In this document: positions 5,923-8,080 of the stretch, piece by piece
Layout: every line of letters begins with the position of its first letter
Position numbering within the stretch: position 1 is the first letter of the stretch
Origin: UBA4615 sp044371545
GTDB taxonomy: Bacteria > Pseudomonadota > Gammaproteobacteria > Burkholderiales > Burkholderiaceae_E
Direction of reading: 5' to 3'
Assembly (NCBI GenBank): GCA_044371545.1
Contig: JBILTM010000215.1
Coordinates: 1-8,080 of the forward strand
DNA: 8,080 nt
The notes under the pieces: model-generated
Told to the model about the DNA's origin: nothing
Database searches by the model: none
Seen by the model: only the letters and a program-made list of their open reading frames with translations
Made by a program: the position numbers and the translations under genes

Positions 5923-5945
5923 CGGGGCCCATGAGACGGGCCCCG
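5923..5945. promoter_or_regulatory. Strong inverted repeat CGGGGCCC-N7-GGGCCCCG, operator-like
   Basis: A perfect 8-bp inverted repeat flanks the 7-base spacer ATGAGAC. It lies between the divergent oxidoreductase and clpB genes, next to a candidate minus-strand -10 box. It could be a dimeric regulator site controlling the oxidoreductase, or an RNA hairpin in its leader. The spacer plus three bases repeats at the clpB start. Confidence 0.45.
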
Positions 5946-5951
5946 ATTCTA
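5946..5951 (-). promoter_or_regulatory. Candidate -10 box for the oxidoreductase gene
   Basis: TAGAAT on the minus strand matches TATAAT at five of six positions and stands out in very GC-rich DNA. It would place the start near 5939, inside the inverted repeat at 5923-5945, about 70 bases before the ATG. No good -35 is present 16-18 bases upstream. Confidence 0.3.
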
Positions 5952-5998
5952 GACCGTCGCCGCGGCCCCCGAGGGCGCCGCCGTCGGTCGCGGCAGGG

Positions 5999-6026
5999 CT
6001 TGAAACCGGGGCCGACGGCCGCAAAT
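5999..6026 (+). promoter_or_regulatory. Heat-shock (sigma-32) promoter of clpB
   Basis: CTTGAAA (5999-6005), a 13-base spacer, then CCGCAAAT (6019-6026), against the RpoH consensus CTTGAAA-N13-15-CCCCATNT. The -35 half is perfect and the -10 half has two mismatches. The predicted start is near 6034, about 43 bases before the ATG. clpB is a classic RpoH target, which supports the call. Confidence 0.75.
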
Positions 6027-6066
6027 CCCTTCCGTGACCGCGGCCATGCCGCCGCCCCGCACCTCC

Positions 6067-6072
6067 GAGAGG
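6067..6072 (+). promoter_or_regulatory. Ribosome binding site of clpB
   Basis: GAGAGG lies four bases before the ATG at 6077, supporting that start. Confidence 0.55.
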
Positions 6073-6076
6073 CCCC

Positions 6077-8080
<2,004 letters not shown>

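Overview
The window comes from a very GC-rich bacterial chromosome with codons strongly biased to G or C in third position. Protein similarity recalled from memory (ClpB N-terminus, molybdenum-cofactor cluster, a threonine-synthase-like tail upstream, a PEP-CTERM surface protein) points to a betaproteobacterium, probably Burkholderiales. There are no RNA genes, insertion sequences or CRISPR arrays.

Layout. (1) Positions 1-112 hold what looks like the C-terminal end of threonine synthase, but its frame does not reach a stop where one is expected. (2) Positions 109-2991 form a tight plus-strand operon, mobB-moeA-moaD-moaE-crcB. Three of its four internal junctions are 4-base start/stop overlaps and the fourth has a 12-base gap with a strong ribosome binding site. 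The first four genes make and finish molybdopterin cofactor: MoaD and MoaE form molybdopterin synthase, MoeA inserts molybdenum, and MobB is the GTP-binding partner in guanylation. CrcB is a fluoride channel. (3) Positions 3038-4498, minus strand, encode a secreted phytase-like beta-propeller protein with a PEP-CTERM/VPLPA-CTERM type sorting tail. (4) Positions 4499-4727 are a regulatory region with a near-consensus sigma-54 promoter, several dyads and a textbook Pho box. (5) Positions 4728-5870, minus strand, encode an Old Yellow Enzyme of the YqjM/XenA type, followed by a hairpin terminator. (6) Positions 5871-6076 are a divergent promoter region with a sigma-32-type heat-shock promoter. (7) clpB starts at 6077 and runs off the end of the window.

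The most unusual part is the control region of the phytase-like gene. A nitrogen/PEP-CTERM style sigma-54 promoter lies about 34 bases upstream of the start codon, and two perfect CTGTCAT repeats spaced like a PhoB site lie about 110 bases further upstream. This suggests that a surface-sorted, possibly phosphate-releasing protein responds to phosphate starvation. The genes at 3038-5870 look like an insert between the cofactor operon and clpB, and the phytase-like gene is less GC-rich than its neighbours.
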